Source: Candidatus Francisella endociliophora
GTDB taxonomy: Bacteria > Pseudomonadota > Gammaproteobacteria > Francisellales > Francisellaceae
Assembly: GCF_000764555.1 (NCBI RefSeq)
Contig: NZ_CP009574.1
Span: 496,001 to 560,000 of the forward strand
Reading direction: 5' to 3'
Length of the DNA stretch: 64,000 nucleotides
Shown here: piece by piece, positions 54,956-63,345 of the stretch
How the letters are laid out: every line of letters starts with the position of its first letter
How positions within the stretch are numbered: the stretch's first letter is position 1
Translations under genes and position numbers: made by a program
Notes under the pieces: generated by a model
Databases searched by the model: none
Seen by the model: only the letters and a program-made list of their open reading frames with translations
What the model was told of the DNA's origin: nothing

Positions 54956-55933
54956 ATGAAGGTAAATAAAGTGGAACATATTCAAAATGCTAAAAAAACT
55001 TTTGAACTTGAAATACAAGCTCTTGAAAGTCTAAAAAATACAATTGATGAAAGCTTTACAAAAGCTTGTGACATTATTATGAATAATAACCAAGGCAGAG
55101 TAATTATCACTGGTATGGGAAAATCAGGGCAAATAGGTAAAAAAATAGCAGCAACTCTTGCAAGCACAGGGACTCCTGCTTTTTTTGTACATCCTGGTGA
55201 AGCTGGGCATGGTGATTTTGGTATGATTACTAATAAAGATGTTCTTATAGCTATATCAAACTCTGGAAACTCTAGTGAAATTATGGGATTAATGCCTATG
55301 ATTAAGCACCTTGGAATTCCTGTAATCTCTATCACGAGCAATAATAATTCTTTGATGGCAAAAAATAGCGATGTAATTTTAAACCTTGGCGTTGAGAAAG
55401 AAGCATGCCCACTAAACCTTGCTCCAACATCTAGTACAACAGCGACACTGGTTCTAGGAGATGCTTTAGCTATTGCTCTACTAAAAGCAAAGAACTTTTC
55501 TGCTCAAGATTTTGCTTTCTCTCACCCAAGTGGTGCTCTTGGTAAAAAACTGATTTTAAAAGTCGAAAATATTATGCGTAAAGGAGAAGAACTCCCTATA
55601 ATAACTCCTACAGATAATATTCGTAGTGCCATTCTTGAAATTAGTAAAAAAGGATTAGGAAGTACTTTAATAGTTAAAGATAATAAACTACTTGGAATCT
55701 TCACAGATGGTGACTTAAGAAGAATGTTCGAAGCAAATAGTTTTAATTCACAAACTCCAATTAGTGAGGTAATGAGCAAATCTCCAAAAGCTATTTCAAA
55801 AGATGATATGGCTATCGTAGCTCTAGAAAAGATGGAAGATTTTGAAATCATGAGTTTGGCTGTAACTGATAAAGATAACAATATTCTCGGTGTTGTTACA
55901 ATGCATGATTTAATCAAGCTAGGACTTAAGTAA
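54956..55933 (+). CDS. kdsD: Arabinose-5-phosphate isomerase
   Basis: Makes arabinose-5-phosphate for Kdo and thus for LPS inner core. 325 residues: the SIS domain (VIITGMGKSGQIGKKIAATL, FVHPGEAGHGDFGMIT, KEACPLNLAPTSSTTATLVL) spans residues 1-200, followed by two CBS repeats (EELPIITPTDNIRSAILEIS and MSKSPKAISKDDMAIVALEK). ATG at 54956 gives the conventional length; a GTG at 54971 has a closer ribosome site (GAAGG) and would shorten it by five residues. It converges with the DoxX gene, 8 nt apart. Confidence 0.94.
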   Translation: MKVNKVEHIQNAKKTFELEIQALESLKNTIDESFTKACDIIMNNNQGRVIITGMGKSGQIGKKIAATLASTGTPAFFVHPGEAGHGDFGMITNKDVLIAISNSGNSSEIMGLMPMIKHLGIPVISITSNNNSLMAKNSDVILNLGVEKEACPLNLAPTSSTTATLVLGDALAIALLKAKNFSAQDFAFSHPSGALGKKLILKVENIMRKGEELPIITPTDNIRSAILEISKKGLGSTLIVKDNKLLGIFTDGDLRRMFEANSFNSQTPISEVMSKSPKAISKDDMAIVALEKMEDFEIMSLAVTDKDNNILGVVTMHDLIKLGLK

Positions 55934-55941
55934 AAGCTATT

Positions 55942-56529
55942 CTACTTTCCAATAAATATTTTTTTCAACCAATGGTCTGCACTTACATATCTGCCACCAC
56001 CATATAAGAATAATGTAAACAGCATAATGAAGTATGTAACAGAAAACTCCATACCGCCATTTAGCATAACAGGATCACCTAAAGCAGTTACATAGTTATA
56101 CCTGTCTGGGAAATTTTGAGATAACCATACAAATAGATCATTTAATCTTTGTGTAGACTCTGCTGTTTTATCTGCAATAGCTGGCCAACCATGAACCCAA
56201 TGAACCGCTGCACCAGCAACACCCATCACAAACATCATTGGAATTGAGACAAGTCTCGTAAATAAACCAAAAGCAATTCCTATACAACCAATCACCTCTG
56301 CAGATGTTGCTAAAAATGCCATAACCTCTGGCATAGGCATACCCAAACCGCCTTGAGAAGCTGGCGCTCCAAACCATGCTACAGTCGTGCTAAAACCCTC
56401 AATCTTTGATCTAGCACCTACAAACATTGTTGGTACTAAATACAATCTTATCCCTAATAAAAGTAAAAAATCGATAGACTGAAACTTTTGGATAATTTTA
56501 TAATATACATCATATACTCTATTTATCAT
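55942..56529 (-). CDS. DoxX-family membrane protein (HvfD-like)
   Basis: 195 residues with four transmembrane helices: LLLGIRLYLVPTMFVGARSK, then EVIGCIGIAFGLFTRLVSIP and MFVMGVAGAAVHW, and FSVTYFIMLFTLFLYGGGRY. The Arg in GIRLYL and the GxxxR...P pattern are typical of DoxX. DoxX proteins are regular partners in HvfABCD/bufferin-type operons, where they are thought to help export, electron transfer or recovery of the modified peptide. It is the last gene of the five-gene operon, 10 nt after the DUF2063 gene. Confidence 0.82.
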   Translation of the reverse strand: MINRVYDVYYKIIQKFQSIDFLLLLGIRLYLVPTMFVGARSKIEGFSTTVAWFGAPASQGGLGMPMPEVMAFLATSAEVIGCIGIAFGLFTRLVSIPMMFVMGVAGAAVHWVHGWPAIADKTAESTQRLNDLFVWLSQNFPDRYNYVTALGDPVMLNGGMEFSVTYFIMLFTLFLYGGGRYVSADHWLKKIFIGK

Positions 56530-56539
56530 AAATTGCTCC

Positions 56540-57241
56540 TTATATTGATAAACTAATCATATTTTGGTTATGCCAAGAGACTAAGCGATTTATTAAGTAC
56601 TCTCGTTGATCATTATTTATTTGTTTAAAATCTTCAGAATCAAAAACCTCTACACCTTTTTCTAGAGCTGAGCTTAATACAGCAAACTCTAACGGTGATA
56701 ATCTTTGATATGAAGTTCTATGGTTTATGTTACGGTAAAGTGCATATAAGATATCTTTATCTGCACTTAATTTATTTTCATCTAAATCATTTATATCAAA
56801 AGGTAATGATATAAAAGTTAGTGTTGGATTTGCTTTTATACTTTTTAGATTTTCAAAATCTATAGACTTAGTGATTTCATCATTCTCATTAACTTTAGAC
56901 TCTTCTATTTCTATAGAAAAAAGTAACCATTCAAACTCTATTAGCTTGGATAACTCCTCACTCATCTCTACAGATCTCGAAGATTTTAAGATTTCTGTAG
57001 CAATCTGATGAAATGCTGGCTCAGATGCAACATTATCTTCAAAAAAAATCTTTAAAATACTTTGTTTTAATTCTTCTGAAGCATGGATACTAAAGAAAGG
57101 AAAAGTATTATCTAAAACACTCGATACATTGCCAGTTATAAACTCACGATACATTTGTATCTTTTCATTATTTGAGTTGCCATAACGAATTGCATGAGTA
57201 AAGTTTTGCATTTTAGTTTTTAGAGATTCTGATATATTCAT
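56540..57241 (-). CDS. DUF2063-family MNIO partner protein (HvfC-like)
   Basis: 233 residues. The N-terminal MYREFITGNVSSVLDNTFPF near residue 30 and the following helix (ELKQSILKIFFEDNVASEPAFHQIA) match the DUF2063/HvfC N-domain; the C-terminal half (FEWLLFSIEIEES... and YRNINHRTSYQRLSPLEFAVLSSAL) completes it. HvfC proteins recognise the precursor and assist the MNIO enzyme. Its start overlaps the MNIO gene stop as ATGA. Confidence 0.82.
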   Translation of the reverse strand: MNISESLKTKMQNFTHAIRYGNSNNEKIQMYREFITGNVSSVLDNTFPFFSIHASEELKQSILKIFFEDNVASEPAFHQIATEILKSSRSVEMSEELSKLIEFEWLLFSIEIEESKVNENDEITKSIDFENLKSIKANPTLTFISLPFDINDLDENKLSADKDILYALYRNINHRTSYQRLSPLEFAVLSSALEKGVEVFDSEDFKQINNDQREYLINRLVSWHNQNMISLSI

Positions 57242-58050
57242 ATTTTTCCCTCTATAGTATTTGTTATGCTATTTAACTCATTCACCAATTCATCAAGTTT
57301 AGGTACAAAATGATCTCGCTCAAGTAGCATTGGGTGCCAACCATGTTGCTCGACTGCAAACTTAGCAAGCTCTTTTACTTCTTGTATTACATCTTTACCA
57401 TGAGTATCTAAGATAAAATCATCTTTCTTATAGTGTCCAGCAATATGGTAATAATTGACGCTTTCTTTATTTATTCCTTTGATAAACTCATAAGCATCAT
57501 AATTATGGTTATGTCCATTTACATAAACATTATTTATATCAAGAAGCATTTTCGCACCACTTCTCTTTAGAATTTCATTAATGAAATCAAGCTCATTCAT
57601 ATCATTATCATATTGGTAATAGTATGAAATATTTTCTAATGTAAGAGGTCTTTTTATAATCTCCTGTACCTGATCTATCCTATTACAGATATACGAGATA
57701 CTTTCTTTCTCTCTTGGTACTGGCAAAAGATCATATAAGTATCCTTTCTCATCATCAGAAAAACATAGATGATCACTGTATATCTTAATATTGTAATCAT
57801 CTAAGAATGTTCTAACTTCACTCAAGAATTTCTTATTAAGCGGTTGAAATCCACCTATTGATAAACTCAAACCATGGGCTATGATAGGATAAATATCGGC
57901 AACCTTGTCAAGATAATCTCGCTTAAAACCACCTAAACCCATCCAATTCTCTGGAGAAAGTTCTAGGAAGTCAATTCCATCAACTTTTTGAGCTGATAAT
58001 ATCGACTGATGTTCAGATCTTAAGCCTATACCTTGACACTTACCAATCAT
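57238..58050 (-). CDS. DUF692 multinuclear non-heme iron oxidative enzyme (MNIO, HvfB-like)
   Basis: 270 residues from the ATG at 58050, which overlaps the precursor stop as ATGA; an in-frame upstream start at 58074 would lie inside the precursor gene and is unlikely. The TIM-barrel motifs of DUF692 are present: GIGLRSEHQ, DFLELSPENWMG near residue 35, YSDHLCFSD near residue 95, TLENISYYY near residue 140, LLDINNVYVNGHNHNY near residue 170, YYHIAGHYKKDDFILDTHGK near residue 205 and MLLERDHFVPKL near residue 245. MNIO enzymes convert cysteine residues of ribosomal peptides to oxazolone/thioamide or related groups using two or three iron ions. Confidence 0.9.
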   Translation of the reverse strand: MIGKCQGIGLRSEHQSILSAQKVDGIDFLELSPENWMGLGGFKRDYLDKVADIYPIIAHGLSLSIGGFQPLNKKFLSEVRTFLDDYNIKIYSDHLCFSDDEKGYLYDLLPVPREKESISYICNRIDQVQEIIKRPLTLENISYYYQYDNDMNELDFINEILKRSGAKMLLDINNVYVNGHNHNYDAYEFIKGINKESVNYYHIAGHYKKDDFILDTHGKDVIQEVKELAKFAVEQHGWHPMLLERDHFVPKLDELVNELNSITNTIEGKI

Positions 58051-58376
58051 TGTCCACAAACTCCATTTGAGCACTTACCTAATTGTGCTATTTCTTTTTT
58101 GTTTTGCTTACCATAATTTTTTTCGACTGTAGTACCGCACTTGCCATCTCTAGCTCTTACAAGCTTGCCATCTTGCTCATCAGAGTTAACATCTACTACA
58201 CCAAACTTTTTAAGTGAACCACATTTACCACTGGCACATTTACCTTCACCTTGAGCAATTGGACTGCTTTCAGATGAATCTTGAGCTTGCGTGACTGGTG
58301 CTTTTGCTTCTTCTGCTAAAGCAACACCAAATGACATAGAAGCTGTTAAAGCAATTGTTAAAGGTATTTTTTTCAT
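58047..58376 (-). CDS. Cysteine-rich RiPP precursor (HvfA/bufferin-like)
   Basis: 109 residues: signal peptide 1-21 (KKIPLTIALTASMSFGVALA), an acidic Ser/Gln-rich spacer, then five cysteines all within GKC or GVC contexts: EGKC at 47, GKCG at 52, DGKCG at 80, GKC at 102, GVCG at 107. Repeated EGKCG motifs are the sites that MNIO enzymes modify in HvfA, whose product binds copper. The gene is followed by DUF692 and DUF2063 genes in overlapping order, which strongly supports precursor function. Which cysteines are modified, and the metal bound, cannot be read from the sequence. Confidence 0.83.
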   Translation of the reverse strand: MKKIPLTIALTASMSFGVALAEEAKAPVTQAQDSSESSPIAQGEGKCASGKCGSLKKFGVVDVNSDEQDGKLVRARDGKCGTTVEKNYGKQNKKEIAQLGKCSNGVCGQ

Positions 58377-58388
58377 TTCTAATTCTCC

Positions 58389-59351
58389 TTATTTAACTCC
58401 ATTAACTGGGAAACATGCTAAATCCCTACCTTCATATACAGGGCCCTTATAGTACTTCTGTACGATCTTGGTAGATTCATCTTTAAGTTTTAGACCTTTA
58501 CCTAAGAAGTGACTTAAAACTAAAGCTTTTGGATTCACTGCAGCAGCAACTTGACCAATTACAGATGGTTTAGCATGTAGGAAACTACCAGCGGCATCTG
58601 CACTTTCATCAATTGGCATTGGCATCATTAAAATATCTGCATTTTTTGCGAACTTAACAAAAGCATCTCTAAACTTGTCATGCTTATTACTACCACCAGC
58701 ACCTGTTACTACGATTGTTCCTTTCTTAGATACAATCTTATATGCTAAAGTTGGGACATCACCCTTAGGGATACCTAACGCCCAAACTGTGAACTCATCA
58801 TTAGAGAGAACTTTTGTAGGTTCTAGTTTTGTGTAGTCAATATCTTTCACAGGATCAAGCTTAAAAGGAAAGCCATCTGTAGCTGTAAGTATTCCATGCA
58901 AATATGCAAAAGAACCACTCTTTTCACTGAAAACTCTTTGTAAGAAATCAGTGGCACTAGGGAACAAACCAGAGCCTGTAGGCCCTGAGAATGGTAAATT
59001 CTCTTTTCTATCAGAGAAATATGCACCTTTTAAAATTGCTGGTAAATCTGCTGAATGATCAGCATGAAAGTGTGTCATATTGATTGATTTTAGATCTTCT
59101 AGTCTAGCACCTGATTGACCAAATCTAAGGTAAGTACCACCACCAGCATCGATTAAAATCTTAGACTTGCCATCTAACCAAATTAATTCACCAGCAGATG
59201 CTCTAGCATCATCTGTAATAGGTCCACCAGAACCAAGTAACTGCAATGTAAAAGATTTATCTAAACATTGAGGTCCTGTCTTTGCAACACCTTGTGTAAA
59301 GCCTGCTACACACAACGAGGCTAACATTAAATTTCCAATAGCTTTTTTCAT
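58389..59351 (-). CDS. Exported metallo-beta-lactamase-fold protein with an incomplete metal site
   Basis: 320 residues. Signal peptide about 1-23 (LMLASLCVAGFTQGVAK). MBL-fold: LLGSGGPITDDARASAGELI, ILIDAGGGTYLRFGQSG, and the metal motif NMTHFHADHSADLP near residue 93 (HxHxDH intact). The last ligand is probably the His in LVLSHFLGKGLKL near residue 287. The bridging-Asp position reads VVTGAGGSNKHDKF instead of SGDT, and no His is evident at the third position (LGIPKGDVPTLAYKI), so the second half of the site seems altered. It is 12 nt upstream of the RiPP precursor and thus leads the hvf-like operon. Its role there is unknown. Confidence 0.8.
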   Translation of the reverse strand: MKKAIGNLMLASLCVAGFTQGVAKTGPQCLDKSFTLQLLGSGGPITDDARASAGELIWLDGKSKILIDAGGGTYLRFGQSGARLEDLKSINMTHFHADHSADLPAILKGAYFSDRKENLPFSGPTGSGLFPSATDFLQRVFSEKSGSFAYLHGILTATDGFPFKLDPVKDIDYTKLEPTKVLSNDEFTVWALGIPKGDVPTLAYKIVSKKGTIVVTGAGGSNKHDKFRDAFVKFAKNADILMMPMPIDESADAAGSFLHAKPSVIGQVAAAVNPKALVLSHFLGKGLKLKDESTKIVQKYYKGPVYEGRDLACFPVNGVK

Positions 59352-59620
59352 TATTTGACTCCATTACAAATCTAGCTAACTTTGATACATGAATTATGAA
59401 CACATGACCTAAATTAGTAAAATGAATAGTTTTGATATCATTTATAATTTTTTCTGATATTAAAGGACAAATAACAATTAATTGATGTGAAAATATGCAA
59501 ATATAATAAAGTTTCTAAAAGAACAGCAATACTGAAAATAAGCCCCAATAGTAAAGAATTATCAGAACATGACACTTTAAAGTAAACTAAGAAAATTTAT
59601 TGATTTTTAGATTTGAAAAA

Positions 59621-60403
59621 TTAAAGAACATTACCCATAAGAACACTGTGGTAACCAGCGTCTACGTGGATATTTTCACCTGTAATACCAGAAGCCATAT
59701 CAGAGCAAAGAAAAGCAACTGTATTACCAACTTCCATAATATCAACATTCTTTTTAAGTGGAGAAACTGAAGCATTGTAATCAAGCATCTTTTTGAAATT
59801 AGAAATACCTGATGCCGCTAGAGTCTTGATTGGACCAGCTGATACACAGTTTACATTGATTCCATCTGGACCTAGAGCAAGAGCAGTATATTTCATAGTA
59901 GCCTCTAGAGATGCTTTTGCAACACCCATAGTGTTATAGCTAGGCATAGCTTTTTCAGCACCAATATAAGTAAGACCAACAATAGATCCTTTTCTACCTT
60001 TCATCATTGCACGACCTTCTCTAGCTAATGCAGCAAAAGAGTAAGCACTGATATCATGAGCAACTGCAAAACCTTCACGAGTTACAGTATCAACAAAATC
60101 ACCGCCTAACTGATCACGAGGAGCAAAAGCAATAGAGTGGATAATACCATCAAGACCATCCCAAACTTTACCAAGATCAACAAAAAGATCTTTCATCTCT
60201 TGATCTGAAGTTACATCACATGGCAAAACCGCTGCTGGATTAAATTCTGCTGCTAATTTTTCAACTCTATCTTTGAACTGACCTACATAAGTAAATGCAA
60301 GCTCCGCACCTTCTCTATGTAAAGCCGTTGCTATACCATAAGCGATAGATTTATTACTTAAAAGACCTGTTACTAGTATTTTCTTACCTGCTAGAAAACC
60401 CAT
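59621..60403 (-). CDS. fabI: Enoyl-[acyl-carrier-protein] reductase FabI
   Basis: The final reductase of type II fatty-acid elongation, NADH-dependent. 260 residues. GFLAGKKILVTGLLSNKSIA, with FabI-type GIATALHREGAELAFTY, DGLDGIIHSIAFAPRDQLGG, and the catalytic YIGAEKAMPSYNTMGVAKAS (Y-x6-K), then SAGPIKTLAASGISNFKKML are all diagnostic. The 269-bp gap to the MBL gene downstream has no evident gene. Divergent from the LOG-family gene. Confidence 0.96.
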   Translation of the reverse strand: MGFLAGKKILVTGLLSNKSIAYGIATALHREGAELAFTYVGQFKDRVEKLAAEFNPAAVLPCDVTSDQEMKDLFVDLGKVWDGLDGIIHSIAFAPRDQLGGDFVDTVTREGFAVAHDISAYSFAALAREGRAMMKGRKGSIVGLTYIGAEKAMPSYNTMGVAKASLEATMKYTALALGPDGINVNCVSAGPIKTLAASGISNFKKMLDYNASVSPLKKNVDIMEVGNTVAFLCSDMASGITGENIHVDAGYHSVLMGNVL

Positions 60404-60551
60404 TCGTATTCTCCTTTTTGGATTTTTTATTTAAACTCAATATCTACTATATAAACTTAATGACTATATAGTACAAATATTCCAAACTAATAGATATAAT
60501 TATAGTTAATCACACAATAAAACACTAGCTTAATTTATATAAGGCTGTCTG

Positions 60552-61265
60552 ATGGAATGTAAAAATAAAAAAATAGTACCTTCTCATAATGGTGAAATAA
60601 CTTTTGATAGAGCTAAAGAGACTTGGAATATCATGAAAATCACTTCTGAACTTGTCGAAGGGTATGAACGCTTAGATAACTTAACCCCTGCTGTAAGCAT
60701 ATTTGGCTCTGCAAGAATTAAAGAAGATAATAGATATTATAAAGAAGCTGTTAACATTGCTGAGAAATTATCAAATCATGGTTTCACGATAATTACTGGT
60801 GGTGGTCCGGGAATGATGGAAGCCGGAAATAAAGGTGCATCTAAAGGTTGCTCTCACAGTGTTGGACTTAATATAACACTACCACATGAGCAAAAACCAA
60901 ATATTTTCCAAGATATTAGCTTGCTTTATAGATATTTCTTTACTCGTAAAGCAATGTTTATTAAACACTCTATGGCTTATGTAGTTATGCCAGGAGGCTT
61001 TGGCACTATGGATGAGTTATTTGATATATCAACTCTTATTCAAACTGGTAAAAAAGCATTTATGCCTATTATTCTTTTCGGAAAAGATTTTTGGGGTGGC
61101 TTAATGAACTGGATAAAAACAACTATGATAGAGAATGGTGTAATTGATAGAGATGATCTTAAAATATTACATTTAGTTGATACTGTAGATGAGGTGATTG
61201 AAATAATTCGAGATCATTATAATAATACCTACAGCTCCGAAGCTCATTCAAAAATAGTATTTTAA
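60552..61265 (+). CDS. LOG-family protein (TIGR00730-type nucleotide-binding)
   Basis: 237 residues. The conserved SIFGSARIKEDNRYYKEAVN, ITGGGPGMMEAGNKGASKGC and VVMPGGFGTMDELFDIST are the PGGxGTxxE-containing motifs of the LOG/YvdD group. Members release nucleobases from nucleoside monophosphates (cytokinin-activating in plants and some bacteria); the physiological role here is not known. The next gene begins 10 nt downstream. Confidence 0.87.
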   Translation: MECKNKKIVPSHNGEITFDRAKETWNIMKITSELVEGYERLDNLTPAVSIFGSARIKEDNRYYKEAVNIAEKLSNHGFTIITGGGPGMMEAGNKGASKGCSHSVGLNITLPHEQKPNIFQDISLLYRYFFTRKAMFIKHSMAYVVMPGGFGTMDELFDISTLIQTGKKAFMPIILFGKDFWGGLMNWIKTTMIENGVIDRDDLKILHLVDTVDEVIEIIRDHYNNTYSSEAHSKIVF

Positions 61266-61275
61266 GGCTACGAGT

Positions 61276-61521
61276 ATGGATATCAATACAATGTCAGCTA
61301 CATTGATCAATAATTCTCTACCTATTATTACAGCATTTACAGTTCTAATTCATATATTCTGTGGGCTAGGAATAGCAAAAGATATTCCTAAAGTTTTAGA
61401 TAGAAGACTAACTACGATACTTTTACCAAAAAATATATGGATTTTAGTTGGTTTAGTTTTTGGCATTTGGGGACTTTTTATTTATTGGCTAATACATCAC
61501 TCTACAATTTCTAGAGGATAG
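61276..61521 (+). CDS. Small two-helix membrane protein
   Basis: 81 residues with two transmembrane segments (LPIITAFTVLIHIFCGLGIA near 15-34 and IWILVGLVFGIWGLFIYWLI near 54-73). It follows the LOG gene closely and is probably cotranscribed. No family recognised; the pattern could be a small regulator or chaperone of another membrane protein. Confidence 0.6.
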   Translation: MDINTMSATLINNSLPIITAFTVLIHIFCGLGIAKDIPKVLDRRLTTILLPKNIWILVGLVFGIWGLFIYWLIHHSTISRG

Positions 61522-61544
61522 AGCTGAAAAATTTTGGATTAATT

Positions 61545-62102
61545 TCAATCTACCTTGTCATCTAATACTTCATTTCTTAGATTTAGGATATCTTTTCTAA
61601 TAACATCTTCAACAACCTCTTTACTAAGCGTATGATCAATACCTTCAAGAAGCTCAACGCTTCCCCATGTACTTTCAAAGAACCCGTTATCGACTATATT
61701 ATCATGCTCTGCAAGTGTTACTCTTATAGCTTCATTAAACTTTCCAAGCTTTCCATTCATAAGTAATAAAAAATACGCTCCCAGCATTTTTCTAAGCCTA
61801 ACTTTTCTTAGAACGCGCATTGTCTTATGATGAATAAAGAAAGGTGTTATTAAATGAAGTTTCTCATATAAGGCTTCATCTATTAGCGAAGATATTCCTG
61901 CTGACATTGATATTGCATAAATCAAGTCATACTTACCTGAGTTTATATTATATTTATGAATAATTCTTTTTAGCTTTCTTTTGACAAAAACAGGACGCCC
62001 TAAAGCAACAGTAGTTACTTTAACCTTAACACCATCAACATTCACACATTCAACGCTATCACCTTTACTATAATAGCCACGTATAATTATTATATTTAGC
62101 AT
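61545..62102 (-). CDS. Putative alpha/beta-hydrolase-like protein, unknown function
   Basis: 185 residues from the ATG at 62102; the frame also opens at 62147 inside gloA. I prefer the shorter form because it starts with a hydrophobic strand (LNIIIIRGYYSKGDSVECVN) and follows the gloA stop by 10 nt, although no strong ribosome site precedes it. SMSAGISSLIDEAL near residue 85 might be a nucleophile elbow of an alpha/beta-hydrolase (SxSxG), but other catalytic residues are not obvious. It may be an adenylate/phosphatase-like or unrelated small protein; I am unsure. Confidence 0.5.
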   Translation of the reverse strand: MLNIIIIRGYYSKGDSVECVNVDGVKVKVTTVALGRPVFVKRKLKRIIHKYNINSGKYDLIYAISMSAGISSLIDEALYEKLHLITPFFIHHKTMRVLRKVRLRKMLGAYFLLLMNGKLGKFNEAIRVTLAEHDNIVDNGFFESTWGSVELLEGIDHTLSKEVVEDVIRKDILNLRNEVLDDKVD

Positions 62103-62112
62103 ATTTTTATTA

Positions 62113-62496
62113 TTAAGCTTTTTCAATAAGCTCGATAGAATATCCATCAGGATCTTTGATAAAAGCTATGACTTGTGTTCCACCTTTTAGAGGCCCTGCC
62201 TCACGAGATACAATACCACCTTTTGCTTTAACATCTTCACAGGCTTTATATACATCATCAACCTGCATACATAGATGTCCAAAAGCGTTACCATGGTCAT
62301 ATTCATGATCACCCCAGTTATATGTCAACTCTAATACTGTATGATTAGAAATATCTCCATAGCCAAGAAATACCAAAGTATATTTATATTCTGAGTTTTC
62401 CATTTTTTTTTGAACTGTCATACCTAATACATTTGTATAAAATTCTATAGACTCTTCTAGGTTTTTAACTCGCAGCATCACATGGGCAAAACGCAT
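62113..62496 (-). CDS. gloA: Lactoylglutathione lyase (glyoxalase I)
   Basis: Converts the methylglyoxal-glutathione hemithioacetal to S-lactoylglutathione. 127 residues from the ATG at 62496, which has AGAGAGG five bases upstream. RFAHVMLRVKNLEESIEFYT (metal His at 5), VLELTYNWGDHEYDHGNAFG (Glu and His ligands near 55-75), and FIKDPDGYSIELIE (terminal Glu) are the VOC-fold glyoxalase I motifs. Confidence 0.95.
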   Translation of the reverse strand: MRFAHVMLRVKNLEESIEFYTNVLGMTVQKKMENSEYKYTLVFLGYGDISNHTVLELTYNWGDHEYDHGNAFGHLCMQVDDVYKACEDVKAKGGIVSREAGPLKGGTQVIAFIKDPDGYSIELIEKA

Positions 62497-62609
62497 ATAC
62501 ACCTCTCTAAACTTTATTTGTTATTAACCATTGGTTTTGCTATATTATAACAGATTTTTTAATCCCCTGTTCGTAACTATCCAGGGTTAGCAAAACTATA
62601 GGAAAACAA

Positions 62610-63323
62610 ATGACAAACTTTGAACTATTAATATTATTTACTTTTATAGACTTTCTTATTCTATTTTTATCATTCAAATTATTTGGTAAAAAAGGCTTAC
62701 ATGTATTTATTGTTGTAAGTGTAATAGCTGCTAATATCCAAGTAAATAAAGGCGTTGCTTATGATATTGCTGGATTTCATATAGTTGCAACTCTTGGTAA
62801 TGTAATGTTTGGTGGCATATTTACTGCCAATGATTTACTAAACGAAAAATATGGAAGACAAGAGGCTAAAGCAGCAGTATTAAAATCTGTTTTCTTTGGT
62901 CTTTCCTTTGTATTGTTAATGTTTATCTCAACACTATTTATCAGCTTACAAGATAATTTTTATAATGATGTTAACCATTCTTTAGATCTTTTCTTCTCAA
63001 TCGGTGGGGGAGCTTTAAAAGCAGTAATTATAGGTAACCTCGTATATCTAATATCACAATTATTTGATGTACTTATCTATTCTAAGCTAAAAAGCTATAG
63101 CTCAGATATTAAATGGCTTTGGCTAAGAAATACTGGCTCAACTTTAATATCTCAAATATTAGACACTACTCTTATCACATGTGGATTTGCATTAGCTGGA
63201 ATAATACCAAAAGAATATACTATAGAAATCATCATATCTACTTTAGTTATCAAATATATTATTGCCTTAATAAATGCTCCGCTTTTTTATGTTTTGGCAT
63301 TTACAAAGCCTCTTAATAACTGA
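62610..63323 (+). CDS. YhhQ-family queuosine-precursor transporter
   Basis: 237 residues with about six transmembrane helices. The family features are ANIQVNKGVAYDIAGFHIVA, TLGNVMFGGIFTANDLLNEK and YGRQEAKAAVLKSVFFGLSF (NDxxxxxYGxxxA). YhhQ-type proteins import preQ0/preQ1 or queuine for tRNA modification. Divergent from gloA (113 nt between starts). Confidence 0.88.
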   Translation: MTNFELLILFTFIDFLILFLSFKLFGKKGLHVFIVVSVIAANIQVNKGVAYDIAGFHIVATLGNVMFGGIFTANDLLNEKYGRQEAKAAVLKSVFFGLSFVLLMFISTLFISLQDNFYNDVNHSLDLFFSIGGGALKAVIIGNLVYLISQLFDVLIYSKLKSYSSDIKWLWLRNTGSTLISQILDTTLITCGFALAGIIPKEYTIEIIISTLVIKYIIALINAPLFYVLAFTKPLNN

Positions 63324-63345
63324 AGTTTATAAGGATTAAAGTTTA

